A stretch of DNA of 16,614 bases from Betaproteobacteria bacterium (GTDB lineage: Bacteria > Pseudomonadota > Gammaproteobacteria > Burkholderiales > SG8-41). A model generated the notes under the pieces. That model was not told the origin of the DNA. It did no database searches and saw nothing but the letters and a program-made list of their open reading frames with translations. The stretch spans positions 1-16,614 of the forward strand of contig JANXSE010000019.1 in NCBI GenBank assembly GCA_025356695.1. Direction: 5' to 3'. This document shows positions 1 to 7,819 of this stretch, piece after piece (position 1 is the stretch's first letter; every line of letters begins with the position of its first letter). The position numbers and the translations under genes were made by a program.

Positions 1-117
1 AGAACACCCAATCCGGCGCTGGCCAGGCTTAAAAGCCTGATGGCGCACGTCGCCTACGGAACCGGCCTGTATCTATGCGCGGTTGGCCTGAGCACCGTGC
101 TGCCCGTTCAGGCCTGA
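1..117 (+). CDS. C-terminal end of an unidentified membrane-type protein (partial; possibly DUF2938)
   Basis: Frame 1 is open from the first base to a TGA at 115-117 and gives the last 38 residues of a protein that starts outside the window. The tail reads as a short basic stretch (ARLKSLMAH) followed by a hydrophobic, glycine- and leucine-rich segment (YGTGLYLCAVGLSTVL), which fits the last transmembrane helix of an inner-membrane protein. The pattern resembles my memory of the end of DUF2938 (YagU-like) proteins, but 38 residues are too few to be sure. No terminator-like hairpin with a T-run follows; the next structure downstream is the REP hairpin at 153-181. Confidence 0.5.
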   Translation, partial: RTPNPALARLKSLMAHVAYGTGLYLCAVGLSTVLPVQA

Positions 118-152
118 GAATATATGAATGGGGCCGTGTAATTTTTTAGCAC

Positions 153-310
153 GTAGGTTGGGCTGACGAAGGAAGCCCAACACGGTGCTGCGATTCATTA
201 GTGGCAGATATCCTGCACACGCAAGCAAACCAGCCACGAGCCACAATTCCGGGTTATTTGAGCGCAATTGCAGTTTTTGAAGTTGGGCTTACTTCGTCAG
301 CCCAACCTAC
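153..310. repeat. REPIN-like doublet of two inverted GTAGG-headed REP hairpins
   Basis: Two 29-bp copies, 153-181 (plus) and 282-310 (minus), match at 28 of 29 positions when one is reverse-complemented. Each starts with GTAGG and folds into an 8-bp hairpin (GTTGGGCT / AGCCCAAC). The GTAGG heads face outward and 100 bp without recognisable content separate the copies. A GTRG head followed by a GC-rich hairpin is the known hallmark of REP sequences mobilised by RAYT transposases, and inverted pairs are called REPINs or BIMEs. No RAYT gene is in the window, so this would be a non-autonomous element. The rest of the 118-329 intergenic stretch shows no gene. Confidence 0.75.
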
Positions 311-329
311 AACATCGTGCCGGCAACTT

Positions 330-1385
330 TTAATTGAGCGCGTCCGCCGTCTTCGTCTGCGCCGTCCGCTTGGTGTCAGCCACCGGATTGGGCTCCGGCA
401 CCGCCTTGGCTTCAGTGGCCGGCGCGGCTTCGATCTGGCGCGATGAGAAGATGCCCCAGATGAGGCCGGCGACCGTGAGCAACGGGCCGCCGAAGCCGGT
501 CAGCGCGCCGAGCGAGCGAGCGGTGAACGCGCCGCTGACGATGCTGTTCGCGCGCTGCAGGGCCACGCGTGTTGACGGTTCGATCGGCAGTGCATCGAGC
601 ACCTTGCCGGCGACACCCTTGTAAACGATATCCGGCAGTGCGCGTGACGGTTCCGCGGTTTTCTCCGTCGCCGCCGCCGCATTCTGTTCATAGAGCGCAA
701 CCTGGCGCACGGTAGTCGGATCAATCGGCGGCAGTGGCGTCGTCGCCGGACGTTCGATGCCTGTAATCGCTTCGACTAGCGGCAATGCAGCTGGAAATGG
801 CGGCATGGCCACCGGCAATTGTGCCGGCGCGCTGACGGCGAGCTGAACGTCCTCCGCCGGCATTCTGTCTTCCTCATGCCATTGCACGGGCGACGCACGC
901 GCGTGACGTAAAACAATGCGCTCACTGCCGTCAATCGAGGTGTCGGCATCACGCCGCGCAGTTGCTGCCGGCGCCGGTGTAGTTGCCGCCTGATTACGGC
1001 CGTACGCCGCATCGAGTGCTGCGAGGTCGAGTTTCTGCCCGGTGTAAATGCGATCGGGATTGCGAATATTATTGGCTTTGGCGAGTTGCGCGATGCCCTG
1101 TCGCAAGGCCCCGGCGTCGGTGGCGACGCCCATGCTCTGCAATCGCGCGCGCGCGATGCGGGACAGCGTATCGCCTGTATGCACGGTATGCGCGGTGTTT
1201 GCCGGCCGCACTGGCTCCGGCTGCGCTGGCAGCGCGCGTTCCGGCGCAACGTACGTCGCGCCCGGCGCGTAGCGCCCGTCGTAAACCTTGGCATAGGCGA
1301 GCTGAAAGCTTTCGCCGCCGCCGTTCGGTGCCGGCAACGCCTGCGGGGCCGACGGCCTGTCGGCGGTGATGGAATTGAGGTTCAT
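330..1385 (-). CDS. LysM-domain protein with a C-terminal membrane segment
   Basis: The product has 351 residues. A single LysM domain lies at about residues 66-121 (HTVHTGDTLSRIARARL ... NPDRIYTGQKLDL), the fold that binds N-acetylglucosamine in peptidoglycan. Long Ala/Pro-rich, low-complexity stretches precede and follow it. Near the C-terminus, residues about 297-313 (GFGGPLLTVAGLIWGIF) form one hydrophobic segment, followed by a charged Ala/Lys-rich tail. There is no N-terminal signal peptide, so membrane anchoring would depend on the C-terminal helix. No hydrolase, amidase or transglycosylase domain is visible. The ATG at 1385 was chosen because it is the first start giving a sensible N-terminus; it lacks a clear Shine-Dalgarno, and upstream codons in the same frame run back through the terminator and into prpF. 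The cellular role is unknown; a cell-wall-associated or secretion/flagellar accessory role is only a guess. Confidence 0.75.
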   Translation of the reverse strand: MNLNSITADRPSAPQALPAPNGGGESFQLAYAKVYDGRYAPGATYVAPERALPAQPEPVRPANTAHTVHTGDTLSRIARARLQSMGVATDAGALRQGIAQLAKANNIRNPDRIYTGQKLDLAALDAAYGRNQAATTPAPAATARRDADTSIDGSERIVLRHARASPVQWHEEDRMPAEDVQLAVSAPAQLPVAMPPFPAALPLVEAITGIERPATTPLPPIDPTTVRQVALYEQNAAAATEKTAEPSRALPDIVYKGVAGKVLDALPIEPSTRVALQRANSIVSGAFTARSLGALTGFGGPLLTVAGLIWGIFSSRQIEAAPATEAKAVPEPNPVADTKRTAQTKTADALN

Positions 1386-1533
1386 CGCATATGGGGCTGC
1401 GGGATGCAATTTCCCGAGCTTCAGGCAGTGTATCCGCGCCACTGCACTCCCATCGGTCAAACAGGCCGGTTTCACCCCTGTATTTCTGCGACAACGATGC
1501 CGGGCGCGGCTTGCGGCACGCAAACCCCGAAAT

Positions 1534-1559
1534 AAAAAGGGCGCCGCAGCGCCCTTTTT
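1534..1559. terminator. Bidirectional rho-independent terminator
   Basis: A perfect stem GGGCGC (1539-1544) / GCGCCC (1549-1554) with a CGCA loop is flanked by five A (1534-1538) and five T (1555-1559), so it can act on either strand. It lies 18 bp beyond the stop of the PrpF-family gene and should end the minus-strand operon 5374-1577, separating it from the LysM gene at 1385. Confidence 0.88.
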
Positions 1560-1576
1560 ATTTCGTTCGACCTGAA

Positions 1577-2773
1577 CTACGCCGCTTTTAACCTGCCTTT
1601 GGTCTTCGCCAGCAACCCCGGCACACGCGAAGCGCGCACGTAGACATAACCATCGAACAGGCGCCGCTGTGTACGGTAGAACGCGCCCTGCTCGGCGTGC
1701 CACTGGCCGTCTTTTTTGCCGACCGTAGACGCCACCGTCAGAATGCCCGAGGGCATGGCGATACGGATCGGCGCCGACGCATCGGCATTCGGACGCGCCG
1801 CCTGCTGCACAACGCTGCCTTCGATGCGCGCAGCCACCGCCATACACAACGAACAGGTCAGCGGCAGCGCGCGGTGCGGCTGGCCATTCGACAACATGCG
1901 GCCGGTCAGATCAACGTCTGAGGCGCGTGTCGCATCGCCCGACAACGACGGCGCATCCTGCGGGCCACTGACGAAGCCAATGAAGGGAATCGATTTCTTT
2001 TTCGCTGCTTCTTCCAGATTCGCGGTGATGCCCATTGCCACCGACGCGGCAAGACGGATCTTGCCGAGTTTCTCCATCAAGGCGGCATCCTGCTCGATGG
2101 CGTCCGGCATTTCAGTGCCGGTGAGACCGAGATCGGTAGCGTTGACGAAGCAGCAGGCGTTGGCCGCATCGACGAGTGACGCCTTGATCTTGCCGACACC
2201 GGGCACATCGAGCGTATCGACGACATTGCCCGTCGGCAGCAGCTTGCCGGTGGCCGCACCGCCGGGTTCGCAAAATTCGAGACGCACCGGCGAACCGGTA
2301 CCAGACACCCCGGGAATGGCGAGATCGCCGTCCACCGCGGACTGGCCATCGTCGAGAACGAAACGCGCGTTGATGATCTTCTTCGTGTTCGTGTTGTGCA
2401 CACGCACCAGCGCTTCGCTGCCACTGACCTTGAAGACCCCCTCATCCACCGCAAACGGCCCCATCGCCGAGGACATGTTGCCGCAGTTGGCCGAGTAATC
2501 GACCTTGGCTTCTTTCACCTGCACCTGGGCGAAGGTGTAATCGATGTCGGCGTCAGGCCGTGAGGACGGGCCGACCACGCAGACTTTCGACAGCGACGAA
2601 ACGCCACCGCCCATGCCGTCCAACTGACGGCCGTAGGGATCGGGGCTGCCGATAGCGGCGAGAAAAATCTCGTCCCATTCAGCGCGGTCGCGCGGCAGAT
2701 CTTTGGCATGAAAAACGATGGCGTTGCTGGTGCCGCCGCGCATAAACACGGCGGGGAGTTTGAGCTGTTTCAT
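1577..2773 (-). CDS. PrpF-family protein (aconitate isomerase / 4-oxalomesaconate tautomerase-like)
   Basis: The 398-residue product has the usual length for the PrpF family, which has the two-lobed diaminopimelate-epimerase fold. Members shift double bonds in unsaturated tricarboxylates: PrpF isomerises 2-methylaconitate in the methylcitrate cycle, and GalD tautomerises 4-oxalomesaconate in gallate breakdown. Diagnostic motifs are FMRGGTSN (10-17), LDGMGGG (51-57), LSKVCVV (61-67) and ANCGNMSSAMGPFA (95-108). Lys63 and Cys97 have the same 34-residue spacing as the active-site Lys73 and Cys107 reported for Shewanella PrpF, so catalysis is probably intact. The ATG at 2773 follows a good GGAGG site. 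It is the last gene of a minus-strand operon, 74 bp after the hydroxy-acid oxidase. No acnD, prpB or prpC lies nearby, so a methylcitrate role is not supported by context; a GalD-like or related tautomerase role is the alternative. Confidence 0.88.
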   Translation of the reverse strand: MKQLKLPAVFMRGGTSNAIVFHAKDLPRDRAEWDEIFLAAIGSPDPYGRQLDGMGGGVSSLSKVCVVGPSSRPDADIDYTFAQVQVKEAKVDYSANCGNMSSAMGPFAVDEGVFKVSGSEALVRVHNTNTKKIINARFVLDDGQSAVDGDLAIPGVSGTGSPVRLEFCEPGGAATGKLLPTGNVVDTLDVPGVGKIKASLVDAANACCFVNATDLGLTGTEMPDAIEQDAALMEKLGKIRLAASVAMGITANLEEAAKKKSIPFIGFVSGPQDAPSLSGDATRASDVDLTGRMLSNGQPHRALPLTCSLCMAVAARIEGSVVQQAARPNADASAPIRIAMPSGILTVASTVGKKDGQWHAEQGAFYRTQRRLFDGYVYVRASRVPGLLAKTKGRLKAA

Positions 2774-2847
2774 CTTGTATCCTCCGGAAACACGGCAGCG
2801 AACGCCGCCGGCGAAGCGGTGATTTTACTGCGCCGCCACGCCCCGCG

Positions 2848-4008
2848 CTATCGGTGGCGCGCGAGGAATTGCGGGCCGAGCTGCTTGACGTCGGGACAGC
2901 CGATCAGCGCCAGCACACGGTCGACTTCCGACTTCAGCAGATCGAGCGCATGTTTGGCGCCGGCCTGCCCGCCGGCGGCAATGCCGTAGAGCGGCGCGCG
3001 GCCGGCGAAGGCCATGTCGGCACCAAGGGCAATCGCCTTCACTACATCGGAACCGCGGCGAATGCCGCCGTCGAACATCACCAGTTTGTCTTTGCCCACC
3101 GCGGCGCGGATTTCCGGCAGAACGTTGATGGTTGCCTGCACGCCGTCGAGCTGGCGGCCGCCATGATTGGAAACGAACACACCGTCGACGCCGTATTGCA
3201 CGGCCATGCGCGCATCCTCGGCATGCAACACGCCCTTGATAAAAAACTTGTGCGGCCAGATCTCACGCAGCCACTGGAAATCGCTCCAGTCAAGCGCATC
3301 GCGCCGCGCGCGGAACTGGCTGAGATCGGTGGTCACGATGCGGCCGCCGACATTGACGTCGGTGTTCTGAAAACGCGGTATGCCCGAATCGAGCAGCGTG
3401 CGAAAAAAAGTGCCGAACAGCCAGTGCGGATGCAGCACGCCGTCAATCATGTTGCGCACACCAAGCTTGAACGGAATCTGCCAGCCGTTGCGCAGATTCG
3501 GTTCGCGGTTGCCGATCATCGGCACGTCGGTGGTGACGATCAGCGCTTCGTAACCGGCGTCTCGCGCGCGGTTGACGAGGCGCGCAGCGGCTTCGCGGTC
3601 TTTCGACATGTAAAGCTGGAACCACAGCGTGCCGCCGGCGGCCTCGCGCGCGACTTTTTCCATCGGCTCAAACGATGCCGTGGACAAAACGAAAGGCACG
3701 TTGGCATCGCGCGCCGCGCGCGCCAATGCGATGTCGGCGGCAAAACCGTAGATGCCGGCGGCGCCGGTCGGCGCCACACCGAAGGGCGCATCGTAGGTCT
3801 TGCCGAAGATGGTGACCTTCTGCGAACGCTTCGACACGTCAACGAGCGTACGCGGCAGCAGCTTGATGCGCTCGAGGGCAGCACGGTTCTCGCGCAGCGA
3901 AACGTTGTCCTCGGCGCCCGGCTCCAGATAATCGTAAGCGATCTTCGGCAGGCGCTTGCGCGCCAGCTTGTGCAGATCGTCAATGTTGTAAGCGCTGCGG
4001 TAGCTCAT
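2848..4008 (-). CDS. FMN-dependent alpha-hydroxy-acid oxidase/dehydrogenase
   Basis: The 386-residue product belongs to the family of glycolate oxidase, L-lactate dehydrogenase LldD and mandelate dehydrogenase. These oxidise an L-2-hydroxy acid to the 2-oxo acid with FMN in a TIM barrel. All key residues are present: Tyr27 (AYDYLEPGAED), Tyr133 (FQLYMSKD), Lys258 (FIKGVLHAEDA), and His282 and Arg285 (SNHGGRQLDG). The phosphate-binding segments DGGIRRGSDVVKAIALGAD (313-331) and GRAPLYG (336-342) are also there. The ATG at 4008 starts at the conserved N-terminus (SAYNIDDLHKLARKRLP). A more upstream in-frame start at 4068 would overlap the preceding gene by 35 bp and is less likely, though neither has a strong Shine-Dalgarno. 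It starts 25 bp after the TAXI receptor gene and is followed by the PrpF gene. Substrate unknown; a hydroxylated carboxylate would fit the cluster. Confidence 0.9.
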   Translation of the reverse strand: MSYRSAYNIDDLHKLARKRLPKIAYDYLEPGAEDNVSLRENRAALERIKLLPRTLVDVSKRSQKVTIFGKTYDAPFGVAPTGAAGIYGFAADIALARAARDANVPFVLSTASFEPMEKVAREAAGGTLWFQLYMSKDREAAARLVNRARDAGYEALIVTTDVPMIGNREPNLRNGWQIPFKLGVRNMIDGVLHPHWLFGTFFRTLLDSGIPRFQNTDVNVGGRIVTTDLSQFRARRDALDWSDFQWLREIWPHKFFIKGVLHAEDARMAVQYGVDGVFVSNHGGRQLDGVQATINVLPEIRAAVGKDKLVMFDGGIRRGSDVVKAIALGADMAFAGRAPLYGIAAGGQAGAKHALDLLKSEVDRVLALIGCPDVKQLGPQFLARHR

Positions 4009-4033
4009 GGTGATATTCGCAAATCCGGATTGT

Positions 4034-5374
4034 TCAGTGGCCCACTGCCAGTTTGGCGATGCGCGCACGCACGAGGTCGATGTGCCCGCGCAAGGTATAC
4101 ATCTGTTCGTGATGCGCGAGCGGGATGCGCATCAGATTGACGCGATCTTCAATGCGATCGAGCCGCGCCAGATACTCGGCGGTTTTGCTGCGGTCGGCAT
4201 TTTCCGCCACTTCCGCTTCGAGAAACTTGAGTTCGCCGTAGTTGCGGTAAATGCGCGAACGGATGCGCCACTGATACAGCGCCGGCAGCACGCGCGCCAG
4301 CGGCAGCACCAGGGCCAGCAACGGCACCAGCAGCACGATCAGACGGTCGACGAGGTTGGCGGCCCAGAACGGCAGGAAGCGCTGCAGGAACGGTTCGCCG
4401 GATTTGTAATAGCGCTCGGCAGCTGCGTTCATCGGAAAATCCACGTCCTTGGTCGAGGGAAATTTGTCTTCGACCGCAAACAGGCTGGGCCGGCTGTGTA
4501 TCTCCTTCGCCGCCGCCGCCATCAGATTGGCGATCGCCGGGTGCAGATCGTCGCGCACCACCAGATTGGCGGTAGTCGCCACCAGATGCACATCCTGCGC
4601 CGGAATATCGCGGTTCAAATCAATCGCGCCGCGCGGCAGCACCACCACCGAGAGGTGCGGAAAATGTTTCGGGTAAGCGTCGGCCTGACTGAGGCTCATC
4701 AGGTGCACGCTCTGGTCGTGCAGCAGTCCGCGCACCGCTTTCGATTGCGCCGAAGCGACGAACAGCGCGGCATCCAGCCGCCCTTCGCGCAAGGCCTTCG
4801 CCGCCGCCTCGCCGGTCAGCTCGTTGCCTTTCATTTTCGGCTCGTCGACGCCGTTGGCATGCAGCAGGTCGCGTGCGAGCTTGCGCGTGCCGCTACCCTC
4901 GGGGCCGATGGCAAGGCGCTTGCCCTTTAACTGCGAGATGCGGTCCATGCTCGCGCCGACGCGGTAAAAGACCCACACCGGTTCGTAGTACATGGCGCCC
5001 AGTGATTCGAGATCCATGTTCTCTTCGTTGTTGGTGATGCCACCCTGGATGAACGCGATGTCCACTTCAGGATCGTCGGCGGCCAGCAGCTTGAAATTCT
5101 CGACCGAACCCGAGGTCGTGCGCACATCGAGCTTAATGCCGTAACTGTCGAGTATGTCGGCATACTGCCCGGCGAAAAAATAATAGGCGCCGTCCTCGGC
5201 GCCGGTGGCAATCGTCACGCGGCTGGGCGGCGCCGGTTTGATGAACAGGGCTGCGATGCCAAACCCGATGAACACCACCAGCAGCACCGGCCACCAGGCG
5301 AGGAACATGTCGCGCAGCGAAATAGTCTCGCCCTGCGGCATGCGGAACATGCGGCGCTTGTTTTCGGCTTCCAT
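4034..5374 (-). CDS. TAXI-family (TRAP-type) solute-binding protein with two membrane segments
   Basis: The 446-residue product has a short cytoplasmic N-terminus, a membrane helix at about 25-46 (AWWPVLLVVFIGFGIAALFI), and a periplasmic type II solute-binding domain at about 50-335. The start of that domain, VTIATGAEDGAYYFFAGQYADIL, is cut here as VTIATGAEDGAYYF and is typical of TAXI (TRAP-associated extracytoplasmic immunogenic) proteins. Further typical stretches are TSGSVENFKLL, DIAFIQGG and LAIGPEGSGTRKLARDLL. A second helix lies at about 342-366 and is followed by a charged, probably cytoplasmic tail of roughly 80 residues with coiled-coil character (YGELKFLEAEVAENADRSKT). Classical TAXI receptors are soluble with a cleaved signal peptide, so this anchored form is atypical. 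The ATG at 5374 follows a strong GGAGGAG site. It is first in the operon with the oxidase and PrpF genes; no TRAP permease is present. Confidence 0.88.
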   Translation of the reverse strand: MEAENKRRMFRMPQGETISLRDMFLAWWPVLLVVFIGFGIAALFIKPAPPSRVTIATGAEDGAYYFFAGQYADILDSYGIKLDVRTTSGSVENFKLLAADDPEVDIAFIQGGITNNEENMDLESLGAMYYEPVWVFYRVGASMDRISQLKGKRLAIGPEGSGTRKLARDLLHANGVDEPKMKGNELTGEAAAKALREGRLDAALFVASAQSKAVRGLLHDQSVHLMSLSQADAYPKHFPHLSVVVLPRGAIDLNRDIPAQDVHLVATTANLVVRDDLHPAIANLMAAAAKEIHSRPSLFAVEDKFPSTKDVDFPMNAAAERYYKSGEPFLQRFLPFWAANLVDRLIVLLVPLLALVLPLARVLPALYQWRIRSRIYRNYGELKFLEAEVAENADRSKTAEYLARLDRIEDRVNLMRIPLAHHEQMYTLRGHIDLVRARIAKLAVGH

Positions 5375-5488
5375 TGCGCTCCTCCGGTGTTTTCTGTTTT
5401 GCCAGGACGGTTTGTTCTTGCCGCATGGCATCGATCGCGGGAAAATCAGCAGTGCATAGCAATCGCGCATCTGCGGCGCCGAATCATG

Positions 5489-5504
5489 ATACAAGAATAC
5501 AAGA
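5489..5504. repeat. Tandem direct repeat ATACAAGA x2 in a divergent promoter region
   Basis: Two adjacent copies of ATACAAGA lie in the 191-bp gap between the minus-strand TAXI operon and the plus-strand MFS gene. On the minus strand this reads TCTTGTAT twice, carrying the TTGTAT hexamer that also forms each half of the palindrome at 9417-9428. The site could bind a regulator, but the halves are direct, not inverted, and no clear promoter boxes could be fixed around it. Confidence 0.35.
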
Positions 5505-5565
5505 AGCGCCGCCCCGGCACTTCGTTGCCGACAGCCGCGCACACCAACCGCACGCCGGACAGACA

Positions 5566-6729
5566 ATGTATCTGATGGTTTTTCTCAATGTCATCATTCA
5601 CGGCTGCCAGATCGGCAGCCGCGTGGTGATGGCGTTATTTGCGATCAAACTCGGCGCCAGCCCGTTTGCGATCGGCCTGATGGTCGCGCTGTATTCGGTC
5701 CCGCCGCTGTGCTTCGGCGTTTACGCCGGCCGCATCACCGACCGCTACGGCGTGCGCGGCCCGATGATCCTTGGCGCCGTGTTGTGCGGCGCCGGCATGC
5801 TGCTGCCGTATTGCTGGCCCTCGATACCAGGCCTGTTCTGCTCGGCGGTGACCATCGGCTTCTCATTCATGTTTTACACAGTGGCGGTGCAGAATCTGAC
5901 CGGCGCCTGGGGCCCGCGCGAACAACGCGCGCAGAATTTCAGCACACTGAGCCTCGGCTATTCGATCTCCGGACTGGGCGGCCCGGTGTTCGCCGGTTAC
6001 GCCATCGAGTACGCCGGCCATCAAACCGCCTATCTCTGCTTTGCCATCAGCACCCTGATACCGCTGCTGACGCTGCTGCTGTATCGCCCGTTGCGCGAAT
6101 TCGAGCCGCCGCAGGCCGCGCCATCGAACGGCAACGCGCTGGAACTGCTGCGCCAGCCAGAACTGCGCAAGGTGCTGATCAACAGCGCGCTGGTGGTCAG
6201 CGGCTGGGACCTCTACATGTTTTATCTGCCGATCTACGGTGATTCGATCGGGCTGCCGGCCTCGCGCATCGGCACCATCCTCGGCACCTTCGCCGCGGCC
6301 ACTTTCGTCATGCGTTTCAGCCTGCCTTACCTGACCAAACGGTTTCCGGCACGCAACGTGCTGTCGGTGTCGATGTTTGCGGGCGCGGCGCTGTTCACCG
6401 CCTTTCCGTTTGTCAGCGACGTGTGGATGCTATCGGCGCTGTCGTTCGGCGTCGGGCTCGCCCTCGGCTGCGGCCAGCCGATCACGCTGCTGATGAGTTT
6501 CAACCGTTCGCCGGAGGGGCGCTCCGGCGAAGTCACCGGCATCCGCTTCGCGCTCAACCACTTCATGCATTCGGCGGTACCAGTCACCGCCGGTGCGCTG
6601 GCCTCGGTACTGGGGCTGGCACCGGTCTTCATCATCAATGCGGGGATACTCGCCTACAGCGGTCATCTGACACGCACCGTGCGCGGCACGGCGCAGGCGC
6701 CGCCGCCGGCCGCACCGCCGGCTGGATAA
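5566..6729 (+). CDS. Major facilitator superfamily (MFS) transporter
   Basis: The 387-residue product is almost entirely hydrophobic, with about 11-12 membrane helices in two halves joined by a central hydrophilic loop at about residues 174-200 (RPLREFEPPQAAPSNGN). The MFS signature motif between helices 2 and 3 is visible as GRITDRYGVRGP (55-66). The second half has a partial echo of it at YLTKRFPARNV (255-265). This is typical of secondary transporters or drug/metabolite exporters driven by the proton gradient; the substrate is not evident. The ATG at 5566 begins directly before the first helix and has only a weak GGACAG upstream. Extending the frame to 5374 adds an Arg/Pro-rich stretch that does not look coding. 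It is divergent from the TAXI operon and convergent with the cyclase gene, whose stop is 7 bp away. Confidence 0.88.
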   Translation: MYLMVFLNVIIHGCQIGSRVVMALFAIKLGASPFAIGLMVALYSVPPLCFGVYAGRITDRYGVRGPMILGAVLCGAGMLLPYCWPSIPGLFCSAVTIGFSFMFYTVAVQNLTGAWGPREQRAQNFSTLSLGYSISGLGGPVFAGYAIEYAGHQTAYLCFAISTLIPLLTLLLYRPLREFEPPQAAPSNGNALELLRQPELRKVLINSALVVSGWDLYMFYLPIYGDSIGLPASRIGTILGTFAAATFVMRFSLPYLTKRFPARNVLSVSMFAGAALFTAFPFVSDVWMLSALSFGVGLALGCGQPITLLMSFNRSPEGRSGEVTGIRFALNHFMHSAVPVTAGALASVLGLAPVFIINAGILAYSGHLTRTVRGTAQAPPPAAPPAG

Positions 6730-6736
6730 ACGCGCC

Positions 6737-7675
6737 TTACTCGACGCGAAACTGGATCGCTTCTTCGTTTGCCTCGCCGGCGGCATGGCCGAAGGTGATC
6801 GCGCCACTGCCGTACATGATCATTTCCTCGCGCCGCAGCTTGAGCTGGTCGCCGTTTTCCATCAAAACAAAGGTGCCGTTCGAACTCAGGTCGATCAGCA
6901 CGTATTTGTCCTTGCGCCGTTCGATGCGCGCGTGGTTGCGCGATGCCATTTTGTCTTTGAGCACAATGTCGTTACCTGCTTCGCGGCCCATCGTCATCGA
7001 CGAGACGACGACCATCTCGCGCCCGCCGTGATCGAGATACATGCGCGCAATGCCGGCGGCGGCAAGCGCCGCTTCAAAACGCCCCGGCAGTTGGGTGTAC
7101 TCGCCGCTCTCCTGCCACAACACTTCGTGCACCGCCATGCCGTCGGCGCGCCCGCTCGCCGGAAACGCTTCGAGATGCCGCGTTACGCTGCGCAGATGGA
7201 GTGCCAGTTGTTCGACGGTGTCACCGGTGGTGATGATCTGCCCGCTGGCGGCGAATTGCGTCATGCGCGTGGCGATCTTGACGGTGTCGCCATAAACGTC
7301 ATCGCCGTCGAGATAAACCAGCCCGTAATGCAAGCCAACGCGAATGCCGATGCGACGCGGCCGGTCGACCATGCGATCACGCAAGCTGGTCTGCATATCG
7401 CAAGCGGCGGTAACCGCCTTGGCGGTATCGTCGAACAGGCAGATCAGGCCGTCACCCACCGCCTTGGCGACGCGCCCGCCGTTGGCCGCAACTGCTTTTT
7501 CGAACAGATCGAGGCAACCGCGCACTTCGCGGAAGGCAACTTCGTCGCCGAGCGATTCGTACAAACGCGTGCTGTCGCTCACATCAACGAGCAACACGGT
7601 CAGATTTTCCTTGCTTTCTGCCATGGCAATACGGCCGGACTGCGGCCAACCCTGCTGAACTGATTGATCAAGCAT
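6737..7675 (-). CDS. Class III adenylate/guanylate cyclase with a C-terminal FHA domain
   Basis: The 312-residue product begins with a class III nucleotide cyclase domain at about residues 24-185. Metal-binding aspartates are Asp31 (LLVDVSDSTRLYE) and Asp75 (AKAVGDGL); Lys71 and Asp126 occupy the adenine-selecting positions. The transition-state motif, normally VNxAxR, reads VKIATR (132-137): Arg137 is kept but the usual Asn is Lys133, so activity may be altered. A forkhead-associated (FHA) domain follows at about 220-295, with GREAGND (230-236), SRNHARIE (245-252) and LSSNGTFVL (263-271), the usual phosphothreonine-binding motifs. The protein is cytoplasmic and would link phospho-signalling to a cyclic nucleotide or act as a sensor. 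The ATG at 7675 has a GGAG about 9 bp upstream. The ATG at 7624 (MAESKEN) is an alternative start without such a site. Confidence 0.88.
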   Translation of the reverse strand: MLDQSVQQGWPQSGRIAMAESKENLTVLLVDVSDSTRLYESLGDEVAFREVRGCLDLFEKAVAANGGRVAKAVGDGLICLFDDTAKAVTAACDMQTSLRDRMVDRPRRIGIRVGLHYGLVYLDGDDVYGDTVKIATRMTQFAASGQIITTGDTVEQLALHLRSVTRHLEAFPASGRADGMAVHEVLWQESGEYTQLPGRFEAALAAAGIARMYLDHGGREMVVVSSMTMGREAGNDIVLKDKMASRNHARIERRKDKYVLIDLSSNGTFVLMENGDQLKLRREEMIMYGSGAITFGHAAGEANEEAIQFRVE

Positions 7676-7819
7676 AACAGCACTCCAAGGCAGTGCATAC
7701 GATTGCGCACCGGGCGCAACACGCATGCCGCAGGCGGACACGCGGTTACCCCGCGGCCCGCCGCTTATTTTCCTTGAGTTTGTTACGGCGCCTGTCGCGG
7801 CAAACTTGAACGCGCGCGG

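Noticed and set aside
1386..1847. N-terminal extension of the LysM protein to 1847
   Set aside because: It would read through the terminator and into the PrpF gene, and the sequence looks like a shadow translation.
2854..4140. Long open frame on the plus strand opposite the hydroxy-acid oxidase (428 codons)
   Set aside because: It is antisense to a gene with a complete set of catalytic residues; its translation is His/Arg/Ala-rich with no recognisable domain, typical of GC-rich shadow frames.
5375..5566. N-terminal extensions of the TAXI gene (to 5566) and the MFS gene (to 5374)
   Set aside because: Both would occupy the same divergent gap on opposite strands; the inner starts give proper N-termini, and the TAXI start has a strong GGAGGAG.
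6785..7663. Plus-strand open frame opposite the cyclase-FHA gene
   Set aside because: Same reason: a shadow of a gene with clear motifs, and no ribosome site or domain.
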